Assembly: GCA_016699815.1 (NCBI GenBank)
Contig: CP065012.1
Coordinates: forward strand, 62,001 to 126,000
From: Chitinophagaceae bacterium
GTDB lineage: Bacteria; Bacteroidota; Bacteroidia; Chitinophagales; Chitinophagaceae
Length of the DNA: 64,000 bases
Direction: 5' to 3'
Program-made: the position numbers and the translations under genes
Notes under the pieces: generated by a model
Told to the model about the DNA's origin: nothing
Database searches by the model: none
Seen by the model: the letters and a program-made list of their open reading frames with translations, nothing else
Shown here: positions 9,284 to 17,983 of the stretch, in pieces
How positions within the stretch are numbered: position 1 is the stretch's first letter
Layout of the letters: each line of letters opens with the position of its first letter

Positions 9284-12200
9284 GTGAAGTTAAAGAGTTT
9301 AGAAATCAAAGGATTTAAGAGTTTTGCCGATAAAACCGTTCTGAATTTTGATGAAGGTATTACCGGCGTAATTGGCCCAAACGGATGCGGAAAAAGTAAT
9401 ATTATAGACAGTATTCGCTGGGTAATTGGCGAGCATAAAATAAGTAACCTGCGTAGTGAAAACCTGGAAAGCCTTGTTTTTAATGGCAGCAAAACCCGTA
9501 GCGCCAGCGGCCTTGCAGAAGTGAGCCTCACTTTTGAAAACACCAAAAATTTATTGCCTACCGAGTTTAATACCGTTACCGTTACCCGTAAATATTACAA
9601 AAGCGGCGAAAGCGAATACCGCCTTAATGATGTTACCTGCAGGTTAAAAGATATCCATAATTTATTTATGGATACCGGTGTGAGTAACGATAGCTATGCC
9701 ATTATAGAGTTGGGAATGGTAGATGATATTATTAAAGATAAAGAGAACAGCCGCCGTAAAATGCTGGAACAAGCTGCCGGCATTACCATTTATAAAACCC
9801 GTAAAAAAGAAGCAAAATTAAAACTGGATGCTACAGAGCAGGACCTTGCCCGTATTGAAGACCTGCTTTTTGAAATAAACAACCAGTTAAAAAGCCTCGA
9901 AAGCCAGGCGAGAAAAGCAGAAAAATATTACGAAATAAAAAAAGAATATAAGGAAGTAAGCATAGAGCTGGCAAAAGCGGCATTAGAAGGGTTTAATTTA
10001 ACTTATAAAGACCTTAACCAGCAGCAACAGCATGAGGTAGATAAAAGAATTGAACTGGAAACCGCCATAGCCAAAGAAGAAGCATCCCTTGAACAGGAAA
10101 AACTCAGCCTTGTAGAAAGAGAAAAACTGTTGCAGCAAATGCAGCATGACTATAATGACCTGCTGGATAAAGTACGCAATAAGGAAAGTGAAAAAAACCT
10201 TACCGCACAACGCCTGCAATATTTAACTGAAAGGAAAACCGGCCTCGATGAGTTTTTGCAAAAAGCAGGCGGCCAGCTTAAAGGCATTGATGAAAGCATC
10301 GGCTTTACACAAACACAGGTTACCGATGAAGAAAAAAAACTGGCTGAGCTGGAAGCAACATTGGAAGGGCTTAAAGCAACAGTAGAAGAAAAAAGAAAAA
10401 TATTTGACGAAAGGCGCATGGGAATTGATACCCTGAGGCGAGAAAATGAAGCCATACAAAGAAACCAGTTTACCGCTGAGAAAAAAGTAGCCGTAGCAGA
10501 TGTATCTATTCAAAACCTGCAAAATACCATTGCCCATATTGACCAGGAAAAACAACAAAGGCACGCTCAATTAGCGCAACTGCAGCAAGAGCATAAAGAA
10601 AAAGAAACCGCCACTGAAGAAAAAAAATTGGTATTGCAAGGCCTTAAACAACAGCAGGAAAATACCAAACTGCAAATATTAAATACACAGGGCGAAGTAG
10701 AAACCCTTAGGGTAAACCTTGCTGCAGAAAGCCGTAAATTGGATGCCAAAGCAAATGAACACGACCTGCTGAAAAGCCTCGTAGATTCCATGGAAGGTTA
10801 CCCGGAAAGTGTAAAGTTTCTGCATCAAAATAACCAGTGGAACCATGAAGCTCCACTGCTTTCCGATATTATCTATGTAAAAGAAGATTATAGAGTAGCT
10901 GTAGAAAGCCTGCTGGAGCCTTATTTAAATTATTATATTGTAAACAACCTTCATGAAGGCCTTACTGCCATTCGCCTTTTGGATGAAAATAAAAAAGGCA
11001 AGGCCAACTTTTTTGTGCTGGATAAAGTTGCGGAACAACCCTTGCAAAACCAGCCACAACATACTATCCCGGCTTTAAGCGTAGTGGAAATTGATGCAAA
11101 GTATGCATCACTAATGCAAAACCTTTTGGGCAATGTATTTATAGCGGAAACAGAAGATGCGCTCACCAATGATACTGACGGTATAGTGCTGGAAAAATCA
11201 GGCAAATATGTAAAAGGCAAATTTTCAATAACCGGTGGGAGCGTAGGTTTATTTGAAGGTAAAAAAATTGGCCGTGCAAAAAACCTGGAGAAACTACAGC
11301 AGGAAATTACCAGCCAGTCTGCTATTGTAGAAGTTGTAAAAGCAAGCATCCAGCAAAAACATGATGAAGTACTGGCATTTAATAGCCAATTGCAGGAAGC
11401 CGATATACGCCAGGCAGAGCAGGACCTCAATAAACTGGTGAATGAAGTTTTTGCCTTGCAAAACAAAATTGAAAACCTGCAACATCAGGATGCAAATGCC
11501 AAAACCAGGGTAGAGGAACTTAATAAGCAATTAGAAGAAACCAAACAGTCAATTGAAAGCACAAGGCAGGAACTGCAGGCATTTATTAACCAAATGCAGG
11601 AACGCTCACAAAAAATGTTGATGATAGAGCAGGATTATACACAGGCAGAACAGGAGTACAATTCGGTGAGCAACGTTTACAACGAAAGCAACCTGCAGGT
11701 TACCCGGCAGCATAGCAAAGTAGTATCGCTAAAGCAGGAGTTGGAATTTAAAACCAACCAACTAAACGAACTGAACCAACAGGTGCAAAGCAGTAACGAG
11801 CACTTAAAAGAAGCTGTAGTCAATTTGCAAACCACAACAGTTCAACTTTTTGAATTGGAAAAGATGGTGGTGGAAATGTTTCATGGCAAAGATGCAGAAG
11901 AAAAAAAATTGAATGAAGCCGACCAGCAATACCATAACCTGCGCAGTATTTTACAACAAAAAGAAAGTGAATTAAAGGTAAAACACCGCTCCAAAGAAGG
12001 TATAGATCATTTGCTGAATGAAATAAAAGATAAACTTACCGATTTAAAATTGCAACTGGCAGGCATTAAAGAGCGCCTGAGTGTAGAATTTAAAGTAGAA
12101 CTGGATAATATAATTGACGAACCCCGAACCACAGAAACAGCCCTTGAAGAACTAAAAGAAAAATGTGAAAAATTAAAAAAACGCATTGAGAACATAGGAG

Positions 12201-12799
12201 AAGTGAACCCTACTGCCATTGAAGCCTATACAGAAATGAAAAAAAGATACGAGTTCATATCTGAACAAAGAGGCGACCTTGTAACAGCCAAAGACAGTTT
12301 GCTGCTCACCATACAGGAAGTAGAAGCTACCGCAAACCAGCAGTTTCTCAACACCTTTAACCAGGTGAGAGAAAATTTTCAAAAAGTATTTAAAGCATTG
12401 TTTACAGAAGAAGATACGGCAGATATGGTACTATCGGACCCTGAAAACCTTGCCGAAACCGGTATTGACATTGTGGCTAAGCCCAAAGGGAAGCGGCCCA
12501 GCAGCATTGGCCAGTTAAGCGGTGGTGAAAAAACACTTACGGCAACTGCATTATTATTTGCAATTTACCTTATTAAACCAGCGCCGTTTTGTATTTTAGA
12601 TGAAGTAGATGCGCCATTGGATGATGCCAACGTGGGCAAGTTTACCAACATGATTAAGCAGTTTAGCGAAAACTCACAGTTTATTATTGTAACGCATAAT
12701 AAACAAACGATGAACGCTGTGGATGTAATTTATGGAGTTACCATGCAGGAGGCAGGCGTAAGTAAATTAGTTCCGGTAGATTTCAGGAATTTAAATTAA
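9284..12799 (+). CDS. smc: chromosome segregation protein SMC
   Basis: A 1171-residue SMC ATPase, the core of bacterial condensin, which organises and segregates the chromosome with ScpA/ScpB. The N-terminal head has the Walker A GPNGCGKSN (residues 31-39). Two long coiled coils rich in Glu, Lys and Gln flank a hinge at about 500-640 (EGYPESVKFL to the ITGGSVGLFEG region). The C-terminal head has the LSGGEKT signature and Walker B CILDEVDAPLDD. It starts at GTG 9284; no ATG nearby keeps the FKSF N-terminal motif. A -7 box TACCTTTG lies at 9175-9182. A perfect terminator follows. Confidence 0.97.
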   Translation: MKLKSLEIKGFKSFADKTVLNFDEGITGVIGPNGCGKSNIIDSIRWVIGEHKISNLRSENLESLVFNGSKTRSASGLAEVSLTFENTKNLLPTEFNTVTVTRKYYKSGESEYRLNDVTCRLKDIHNLFMDTGVSNDSYAIIELGMVDDIIKDKENSRRKMLEQAAGITIYKTRKKEAKLKLDATEQDLARIEDLLFEINNQLKSLESQARKAEKYYEIKKEYKEVSIELAKAALEGFNLTYKDLNQQQQHEVDKRIELETAIAKEEASLEQEKLSLVEREKLLQQMQHDYNDLLDKVRNKESEKNLTAQRLQYLTERKTGLDEFLQKAGGQLKGIDESIGFTQTQVTDEEKKLAELEATLEGLKATVEEKRKIFDERRMGIDTLRRENEAIQRNQFTAEKKVAVADVSIQNLQNTIAHIDQEKQQRHAQLAQLQQEHKEKETATEEKKLVLQGLKQQQENTKLQILNTQGEVETLRVNLAAESRKLDAKANEHDLLKSLVDSMEGYPESVKFLHQNNQWNHEAPLLSDIIYVKEDYRVAVESLLEPYLNYYIVNNLHEGLTAIRLLDENKKGKANFFVLDKVAEQPLQNQPQHTIPALSVVEIDAKYASLMQNLLGNVFIAETEDALTNDTDGIVLEKSGKYVKGKFSITGGSVGLFEGKKIGRAKNLEKLQQEITSQSAIVEVVKASIQQKHDEVLAFNSQLQEADIRQAEQDLNKLVNEVFALQNKIENLQHQDANAKTRVEELNKQLEETKQSIESTRQELQAFINQMQERSQKMLMIEQDYTQAEQEYNSVSNVYNESNLQVTRQHSKVVSLKQELEFKTNQLNELNQQVQSSNEHLKEAVVNLQTTTVQLFELEKMVVEMFHGKDAEEKKLNEADQQYHNLRSILQQKESELKVKHRSKEGIDHLLNEIKDKLTDLKLQLAGIKERLSVEFKVELDNIIDEPRTTETALEELKEKCEKLKKRIENIGEVNPTAIEAYTEMKKRYEFISEQRGDLVTAKDSLLLTIQEVEATANQQFLNTFNQVRENFQKVFKALFTEEDTADMVLSDPENLAETGIDIVAKPKGKRPSSIGQLSGGEKTLTATALLFAIYLIKPAPFCILDEVDAPLDDANVGKFTNMIKQFSENSQFIIVTHNKQTMNAVDVIYGVTMQEAGVSKLVPVDFRNLN

Positions 12800-12821
12800 G
12801 AATATTTTTTTTGATAACATT

Positions 12822-12850
12822 AAGATACATGGCAACATGTATCTTTTTTT
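12822..12850 (+). terminator. intrinsic terminator after smc
   Basis: AAGATACATG (12822-12831) pairs perfectly with CATGTATCTT (12836-12845) around a GCAA loop, followed by a T-run. Confidence 0.88.
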
Positions 12851-12939
12851 GTTACATCTACAAAAACTAAAATAACATTTTCAACACATTTGTTTCATAA
12901 AAATCAGCTATATTAGAGGATTGATCAGTAGAGAAATAT

Positions 12940-13422
12940 ATGACAGATTTGTTTCAGTTTTCGTATGAAGTTTTTGCATCTGCCGATGAATTAAATGAGC
13001 AGGATTTACAATTGGTAAAAGCAGCAAGAGAAGCCACAAATACAGCTTATGCTCCCTACAGCAATTTTTGGGTAGGTGCAGCAGCACTTTTGCAAAACGG
13101 AAAAATAGTAACCGGCAGCAACCAGGAGAACGCATCCTATCCTGTAGGTACTTGTGCAGAACGAGTATTGCTGGGCACCGCTGCCGTAGCATATCCTAAA
13201 ACGGGCATTAAAATACTTGCGGTAACCTATCATAATATCAAAGGAAGCAGCACTAAACCCATATCTCCATGTGGTATGTGCCGGCAGGCTTTAACAGAAT
13301 TTGAAAGTTATACGCAATCCACCATTCGTATCATTTTAACCGGAATGGAAGGCAAGGTATATGTACTGGATTCAGTAAGTAATTTACTGCCCTTATCGTT
13401 CAGTAATGAAGATATGAAATAG
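12940..13422 (+). CDS. cdd: cytidine deaminase
   Basis: A 160-residue zinc-dependent cytidine deaminase that converts cytidine and deoxycytidine to uridine and deoxyuridine in pyrimidine salvage. The motifs are complete: AYAPYSNFWVGAA (37-49), the catalytic TCAE (Cys72, Glu74) and PCGMCRQ (Cys111, Cys114), which together supply the three zinc cysteines. It is slightly longer than tetrameric Bacillus-type Cdd (about 136 residues) because of an N-terminal extension of some 20 residues. It is probably a single-gene unit after the smc terminator. Confidence 0.95.
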   Translation: MTDLFQFSYEVFASADELNEQDLQLVKAAREATNTAYAPYSNFWVGAAALLQNGKIVTGSNQENASYPVGTCAERVLLGTAAVAYPKTGIKILAVTYHNIKGSSTKPISPCGMCRQALTEFESYTQSTIRIILTGMEGKVYVLDSVSNLLPLSFSNEDMK

Positions 13423-13486
13423 GGCTATTGTTTTTGCTTATTATCCTTAACCTATTATTTTATCTAACCAAAGAAAAATTATAACC

Positions 13487-14248
13487 ATGAAACTTATAAG
13501 CATTCTTATTGCTTTATGCTCATATTACATTTGCCCGGCACAGGGCATATTTAATAAAGTAAAAAAATCGGTAAATAAAGATAGTAGCCAAAGCATTTTC
13601 AGCAATGTAAAAAATGCGGTAAGTGGCAATAGTGGCAGCAGCTTAAGTAACGATGATGTAATTAAAGGATTAAAAGAAGCATTAACCATCGGTACCGAAA
13701 ACAGCGCAAAACTTTTGCATAATACCGATGGCTTTTTGGGCAACGCAGCCATTAAAATCCTAATGCCTGAAGAAGGGAAAAAGGCAGAACAAGTATTGCA
13801 TAAAATGGGAATGGGCAAGCTTGCCAATAAAGTGATCCTCTCATTGAACAGGGCGGCAGAAGATGCCGCAGGTGGTATTACCACTATATTTTGGGATGCC
13901 ATAAAAGGCATGACGCTTACTGATGGGTTAACCATTCTTAAAGGCAACGATGATGCAGCAACCCAATTTTTAAAAAAGGCAACTTCAGCGCAACTTACCG
14001 AAAAAATGAAGCCGGTAATCAACCAATCTTTGTCAAAAGTAAATGCAACCAAATATTGGGATGAGTTTTCAAAAGCTGCCAATACTTTTAAAAAAGCACC
14101 ACAAAATACAAACCTGGCAGATTATGTTACCGAAAAAGCGCTTGACGGAATTTTTTATACTATAGCTCAGGAAGAGAAAAAAATTAGGAAAGACCCGGCT
14201 GCACAGGTGAGTGATTTACTCAAAAAAGTTTTTGGAGGCAAGCAATAG
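13487..14248 (+). CDS. DUF4197 domain-containing exported protein
   Basis: A 253-residue protein with an N-terminal signal peptide (ending about residue 19, CPAQG). From about residue 57 it follows the DUF4197 pattern: IKGLKEALTIGTENSAKLL, DGFLGNAAIKILMPEE, then ALNRAAEDAA-like and a segment with ATQFLKKAT and the C-terminal ALDGIFYTIAQEEKKIRKDP. DUF4197 is widespread in Proteobacteria and Bacteroidota without a known function. It begins 64 bases after cdd and converges with the aminotransferase gene. Confidence 0.85.
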   Translation: MKLISILIALCSYYICPAQGIFNKVKKSVNKDSSQSIFSNVKNAVSGNSGSSLSNDDVIKGLKEALTIGTENSAKLLHNTDGFLGNAAIKILMPEEGKKAEQVLHKMGMGKLANKVILSLNRAAEDAAGGITTIFWDAIKGMTLTDGLTILKGNDDAATQFLKKATSAQLTEKMKPVINQSLSKVNATKYWDEFSKAANTFKKAPQNTNLADYVTEKALDGIFYTIAQEEKKIRKDPAAQVSDLLKKVFGGKQ

Positions 14249-14332
14249 CAAACCTGAAAGAAATACGGGAGATAGACAAAGGATAATTAGGAAAATTATC
14301 TACTTAACATAATATTAATTATAGGGATTTGG

Positions 14333-15505
14333 CTAATTAATATTAACTATATTCTTGCTAATCAGTTCTTTTACGGCATCGTACAACCGGTCAAGGTCGT
14401 GCTGGCAATTAAAAGCTTGTATAGAATATCGTAAAAATTTTTTATCTCCGAGTTGCATTATTGGCACCTGTATTTTGTATTCTTTAAAAAATAAATCATG
14501 TAATTGAAGGGTATTTTCGGTTATAATTTCAACGCTGAACATTTGGGCAATAAATTCATCGGTAAGCGGCGCCAAGGGTTTTGTATGTAATAAATCACAA
14601 AATCGGCTGGCATTTTGCTTTACCAAATCCCTGCATTGCCTGCTTACTTCGGGCCAGTTGTATTTTTGCATAAAGGCAATAGCATCAGGAATGGTTAAAA
14701 AAGCTGAAAAATCCCTGGTGCCCTGCATTTCGTGGTAATCTAAAAAACGGGAATGAGATGGCGCTATGGCATCGTAGCCCCAACTTATCAATAATGGGTC
14801 CATCAAATTTTGTAGTTCTTTACACACATAAAGAAAAGATGAACCTTTGGGAGTCATCATCCATTTATGGCAGGCTCCGGTGTATATATCTGCACCTAGC
14901 GCAGCTAAGTCAAGCTGAATATGGCCAGGTGCATGTGCGCCGTCAATAAATACAGGTATATTTTTTTTTCGGGCAAGTGCACAAATTTCTTCTACCGGCA
15001 ACTTAAGCGCCGTAGCGCTGGTTATATGGCTCAAAAAAATGAGCCGGGTTTTATTATTGATACCCGCTGACAATTGAGTAATAAAATCTTGCCTTGATTG
15101 TAATGGTAACTGAATGGCGCATTGTTTATAAGTTGCGCCTTTTTGTTTGCAATAATATTTCCATGCCCGGTCGCAGGCGCCATACTCCAGGTTGGTTGTT
15201 AGCACTTCATCACCCGGTTGCAATGGAAAACTTTTGGCAATAATATTTACGCCGTAACTCGGGTTGGTTACATAAACCACATCATCTGCATGGCAATTTA
15301 TAAATTTTGCCAAAGCTTCCCTTGCTTGTTTTAAATAAGCGAGCCCTTTTTCCATCATAAAATGCAGTGGTTCCTCCTCCATTTCCAACTGGTATTGCTG
15401 GTAGCGCTCAAACACAGGCCTGGCGCAGGCGCCAAAAGAACCAAAATTTAAAAAACTAATATCCTTTCGTAATAAAAATTTATTTTTTAAAAGAAATAAA
15501 TCCAT
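14333..15505 (-). CDS. class V aminotransferase, isopenicillin-N epimerase-like
   Basis: A 390-residue fold-type I pyridoxal-phosphate enzyme of the class V group. The cofactor sites are visible: Asp188 and His191 in VFIDGAHAPG, and the Schiff-base Lys214 in GACHKW. The N-terminal LNFGSFGACARPV motif and overall length match the branch annotated as isopenicillin N epimerase-like, whose true substrates are mostly unknown (some are cysteine lyases or desulfurases). It is the last gene of a tight minus-strand series DUF3822-rsmD-lpxK-this gene, starting 8 bases after the lpxK stop. No penicillin biosynthesis is implied by the context. Confidence 0.85.
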   Translation of the reverse strand: MDLFLLKNKFLLRKDISFLNFGSFGACARPVFERYQQYQLEMEEEPLHFMMEKGLAYLKQAREALAKFINCHADDVVYVTNPSYGVNIIAKSFPLQPGDEVLTTNLEYGACDRAWKYYCKQKGATYKQCAIQLPLQSRQDFITQLSAGINNKTRLIFLSHITSATALKLPVEEICALARKKNIPVFIDGAHAPGHIQLDLAALGADIYTGACHKWMMTPKGSSFLYVCKELQNLMDPLLISWGYDAIAPSHSRFLDYHEMQGTRDFSAFLTIPDAIAFMQKYNWPEVSRQCRDLVKQNASRFCDLLHTKPLAPLTDEFIAQMFSVEIITENTLQLHDLFFKEYKIQVPIMQLGDKKFLRYSIQAFNCQHDLDRLYDAVKELISKNIVNIN

Positions 15506-15513
15506 AAAAAAAA

Positions 15514-16578
15514 TTATTCTGCAGGTTTGTGCCGGTAAAAGCTGTTAATAAATTGCAATACCTGGTCTTCAAATTTTTGGCCTTCGTAAAATAAAAAATG
15601 GTGCTTTATAGGCAATACATAAATAGGATAATTGCCCAGCTCTTTTTTAAATTTTTTAAGCCTCACGCCATCTTTTTCCGTGGTAAAAATTACTTTCCCA
15701 TTGCCGGGCAAGGCTTCAAATTTTTTGCAAATATTTACCAGGTCGTCTAAATCAAAAATATGATGGTCGGCAAAACGCAGCATTTCAATATTGCAAACCT
15801 GTTTTTTTAAAAAACTTTCCAAATACATGGTTTTGGCAATGCCCGTTACCAGTAATGCAGGTGAGTTGTAATTTATGTTTCCGGTGGCTTTGGTAAACAA
15901 GTGATAAGGTATACCATAAACAGTTTCAGAAAAATAGATGCATTGGTTTTCACCTGCTGAAAGGTCGTTGATGATCTCCTTCTTTTCTTCTTTGCTTAAA
16001 TCTGTTTTGCATTTTGTTACAATTAAAATTTGTGCCCTTTTAGCTGCAGAGCGTATATCCCTTAAGTTTCCGGCAGGCAACAATAAGTCTTTTGAAAAAA
16101 GGTTTCGGTAATCGGTAAGTAAAATATTAAGTCCTGCATTTACCTGCCGGTGTTGAAAAGCATCGTCGAGCAGTATCACTTCAGTATCCGGCCTGTCGTG
16201 CAATAATTGCGGTATTGCCACAAGCCGCTCTTCGCCTACTGCTACGGTAATATCTTTATATTTTTCATGAAACTGCATGGGTTCGTCGCCAATTTCAATA
16301 GCCGTTGAATTTTCGTTGGCAATGGCAAAGCCCGAGGTTTTTCGCTTGTAGCCACGGCTCAGCGTAGCTACTTTATAATGCCCTTTCAGCATGTCTACCA
16401 GGTATTCCGTCATAGGGGTTTTACCGGTGCCGCCGGTAGCAAGGTTGCCAATACAAATTACCGGGAAGTTAAAGGATGAGCTTTTTAAAATATTTTTATC
16501 ATACAACCAATGCCGTATTTTCAAAATAAATCCATACACAAGCGATATGGGGAATAAAATAGTTTTAATTTTTTTCAC
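15514..16578 (-). CDS. lpxK: tetraacyldisaccharide 4'-kinase LpxK
   Basis: A 354-residue inner-membrane-associated kinase that phosphorylates the 4' position of the lipid A disaccharide precursor to give lipid IVA. The P-loop-like GNLATGGTGKTP lies at residues 45-55 and the DDAFQHR motif at about 138-144, followed by the LLTDYRNLFSKD segment; the N-terminal region has the amphipathic membrane helix. Its presence shows a Gram-negative cell with lipid A. It lies 6 bases downstream of rsmD in the same operon. Confidence 0.95.
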   Translation of the reverse strand: MKKIKTILFPISLVYGFILKIRHWLYDKNILKSSSFNFPVICIGNLATGGTGKTPMTEYLVDMLKGHYKVATLSRGYKRKTSGFAIANENSTAIEIGDEPMQFHEKYKDITVAVGEERLVAIPQLLHDRPDTEVILLDDAFQHRQVNAGLNILLTDYRNLFSKDLLLPAGNLRDIRSAAKRAQILIVTKCKTDLSKEEKKEIINDLSAGENQCIYFSETVYGIPYHLFTKATGNINYNSPALLVTGIAKTMYLESFLKKQVCNIEMLRFADHHIFDLDDLVNICKKFEALPGNGKVIFTTEKDGVRLKKFKKELGNYPIYVLPIKHHFLFYEGQKFEDQVLQFINSFYRHKPAE

Positions 16579-16584
16579 CTGTCT

Positions 16585-17124
16585 TTATTTCTGTATAAAG
16601 ATAGAAAATATGGTGGTGCCGTAATTTCGTTCTGTTGCATAACCTTTAAATTTTTTGTACTCGTTTCTGGGTGTATGCTCCAAAACAAACCATCCATTTT
16701 TTTTGAGTAACTGGTATTCAAAAACAAGTTTGGGCAAATTATCAATATTAGTTAACGCATAAGGCGGCCCGGCAAAAATAAAATCAAAACTTTCGTTGCA
16801 TGTTTTCATGAACTTAAAAACATCAGCTTTTATTACCGTAAAATTTTCCAGTTGCAACCCTGCTGCCGTTTTTTTAATAAACTCATACATGCTGCTGTCT
16901 TTTTCTACAATGGTAACCTGTGCTGCTCCCCTGCTGTGCAATTCATAACTTATGCTACCGGTGCCCCCAAATAAATCGAGTGTTTGCAGCAACTCAAAAT
17001 TTAAATTATTTTGAAGGATGTTGAACAAGCCTTCTTTTGCTATATCTGTTGTGGGCCTGGTATGCGGCATTTTGGCCGGTGGGTTAATTCTTCTGCCTCC
17101 CAGGCTGCCGCTGATTATTCGCAT
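16585..17124 (-). CDS. rsmD: 16S rRNA (guanine966-N2)-methyltransferase RsmD
   Basis: A 179-residue SAM-dependent methyltransferase expected to methylate G966 of 16S rRNA. The family N-terminus MRIISGSLGGRRI, the TRPTTDIAKEGLFNIL motif (22-37) and the SAM site LDLFGGTGSISYE (49-61) are clear. The catalytic motif IV reads FAGPPYA (117-123); the usual form is DPPY or NPPY, so Gly119 stands where an acidic or amide side chain is expected. Start ATG 17122-17124 overlaps the end of the DUF3822 gene by 10 bases, implying translational coupling. Confidence 0.92.
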   Translation of the reverse strand: MRIISGSLGGRRINPPAKMPHTRPTTDIAKEGLFNILQNNLNFELLQTLDLFGGTGSISYELHSRGAAQVTIVEKDSSMYEFIKKTAAGLQLENFTVIKADVFKFMKTCNESFDFIFAGPPYALTNIDNLPKLVFEYQLLKKNGWFVLEHTPRNEYKKFKGYATERNYGTTIFSIFIQK

Positions 17125-17939
17125 AATGCAGGAATAATTAAATGTGCAAAAAAATGTGGCGGGTGTTGTTTTATTTCTTCACTTAAGCTTATTGCTTCCG
17201 GCAATGAAGCCATTTCTACATTTAAAAAATAATTATAAATTTCTTTATACAAATTTGAGTTTTGTTCTATTAGGCCATACAATACAAGGCTTACCGATGC
17301 TGGCGAAACATCATACTGTGCACAAACATTCAGGAGGCAATAGAGCATATCTGCAGCGGTGCCATAAGCATAATATTGCAGCAATTGCAATTTGCCGTTT
17401 TTGTAAAAAAGTACTTTAATTTGCCGGTTGTACACAATACAATGCAGCGTATCTGCCCTTTGGGCAAATAACTGTAATTGCAATGAACCCGAATGGCAAT
17501 ATTTTGCATGTGGAAAAAATTTATTCAAAGCCAGCACCATTGGGTTTAGTGCCCGGTAAACATTCATTATTTGTTTTTCCTCGATTTCATCGGTTAAAAT
17601 TTGCGTATTTACCGTATTGCCATATATTAAATTGAGGTAATCTTCATTGGCATACCCATCATAATATTGTATGGGAATAAGCGTGGCTTCATTTACATTG
17701 TACAGTATGGTTACCGTACCTGCTTTTTTAATGAAATGGCTGTTGTTGTTAAGAATATTTTCTATGGAACTGATGGCGTCTATTTCGGGCTGTACATTAT
17801 AAGTTAATTCATAAAGCAGGGCGCCGGATACTGTTTTGCTTTCTTTATCGTAAAAAAGCAAGGAGAAATCCTCGTTTCCTGCTTCTAGTAACAAGTCACA
17901 TTTATCGCCATTGGGAAAAATATTAAAAATTGTTTTCAC
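17115..17939 (-). CDS. DUF3822 family protein
   Basis: A 274-residue protein matching the DUF3822 pattern by order and context: an LLLEAGNEDFSLLFYDKE strand-turn near the N-terminus, FPHAKYCHSG around 141-150, and YNRQIKVLFYKNGKLQLLQYY-type strands further on. The repeated ribonuclease H/actin-like strands suggest an ATPase-type fold, but no activity is known. DUF3822 genes commonly sit directly upstream of rsmD in Bacteroidota, as here with a 10-base overlap. It is the first gene of the minus-strand operon; the MATE gene is divergent 44 bases away. Confidence 0.8.
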   Translation of the reverse strand: MKTIFNIFPNGDKCDLLLEAGNEDFSLLFYDKESKTVSGALLYELTYNVQPEIDAISSIENILNNNSHFIKKAGTVTILYNVNEATLIPIQYYDGYANEDYLNLIYGNTVNTQILTDEIEEKQIMNVYRALNPMVLALNKFFPHAKYCHSGSLQLQLFAQRADTLHCIVYNRQIKVLFYKNGKLQLLQYYAYGTAADMLYCLLNVCAQYDVSPASVSLVLYGLIEQNSNLYKEIYNYFLNVEMASLPEAISLSEEIKQHPPHFFAHLIIPALCE

Positions 17940-17983
17940 AAATAAAATTTTAAACAGGCAAATTAAGATATTTTCGTGGGTTT

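Noticed and set aside
10951..11466. Long Ser/Cys-rich minus-strand frames within smc
   Set aside because: These are antisense shadows of the coiled-coil codons (CTT/TTC-rich reverse complement of Glu/Lys codons).
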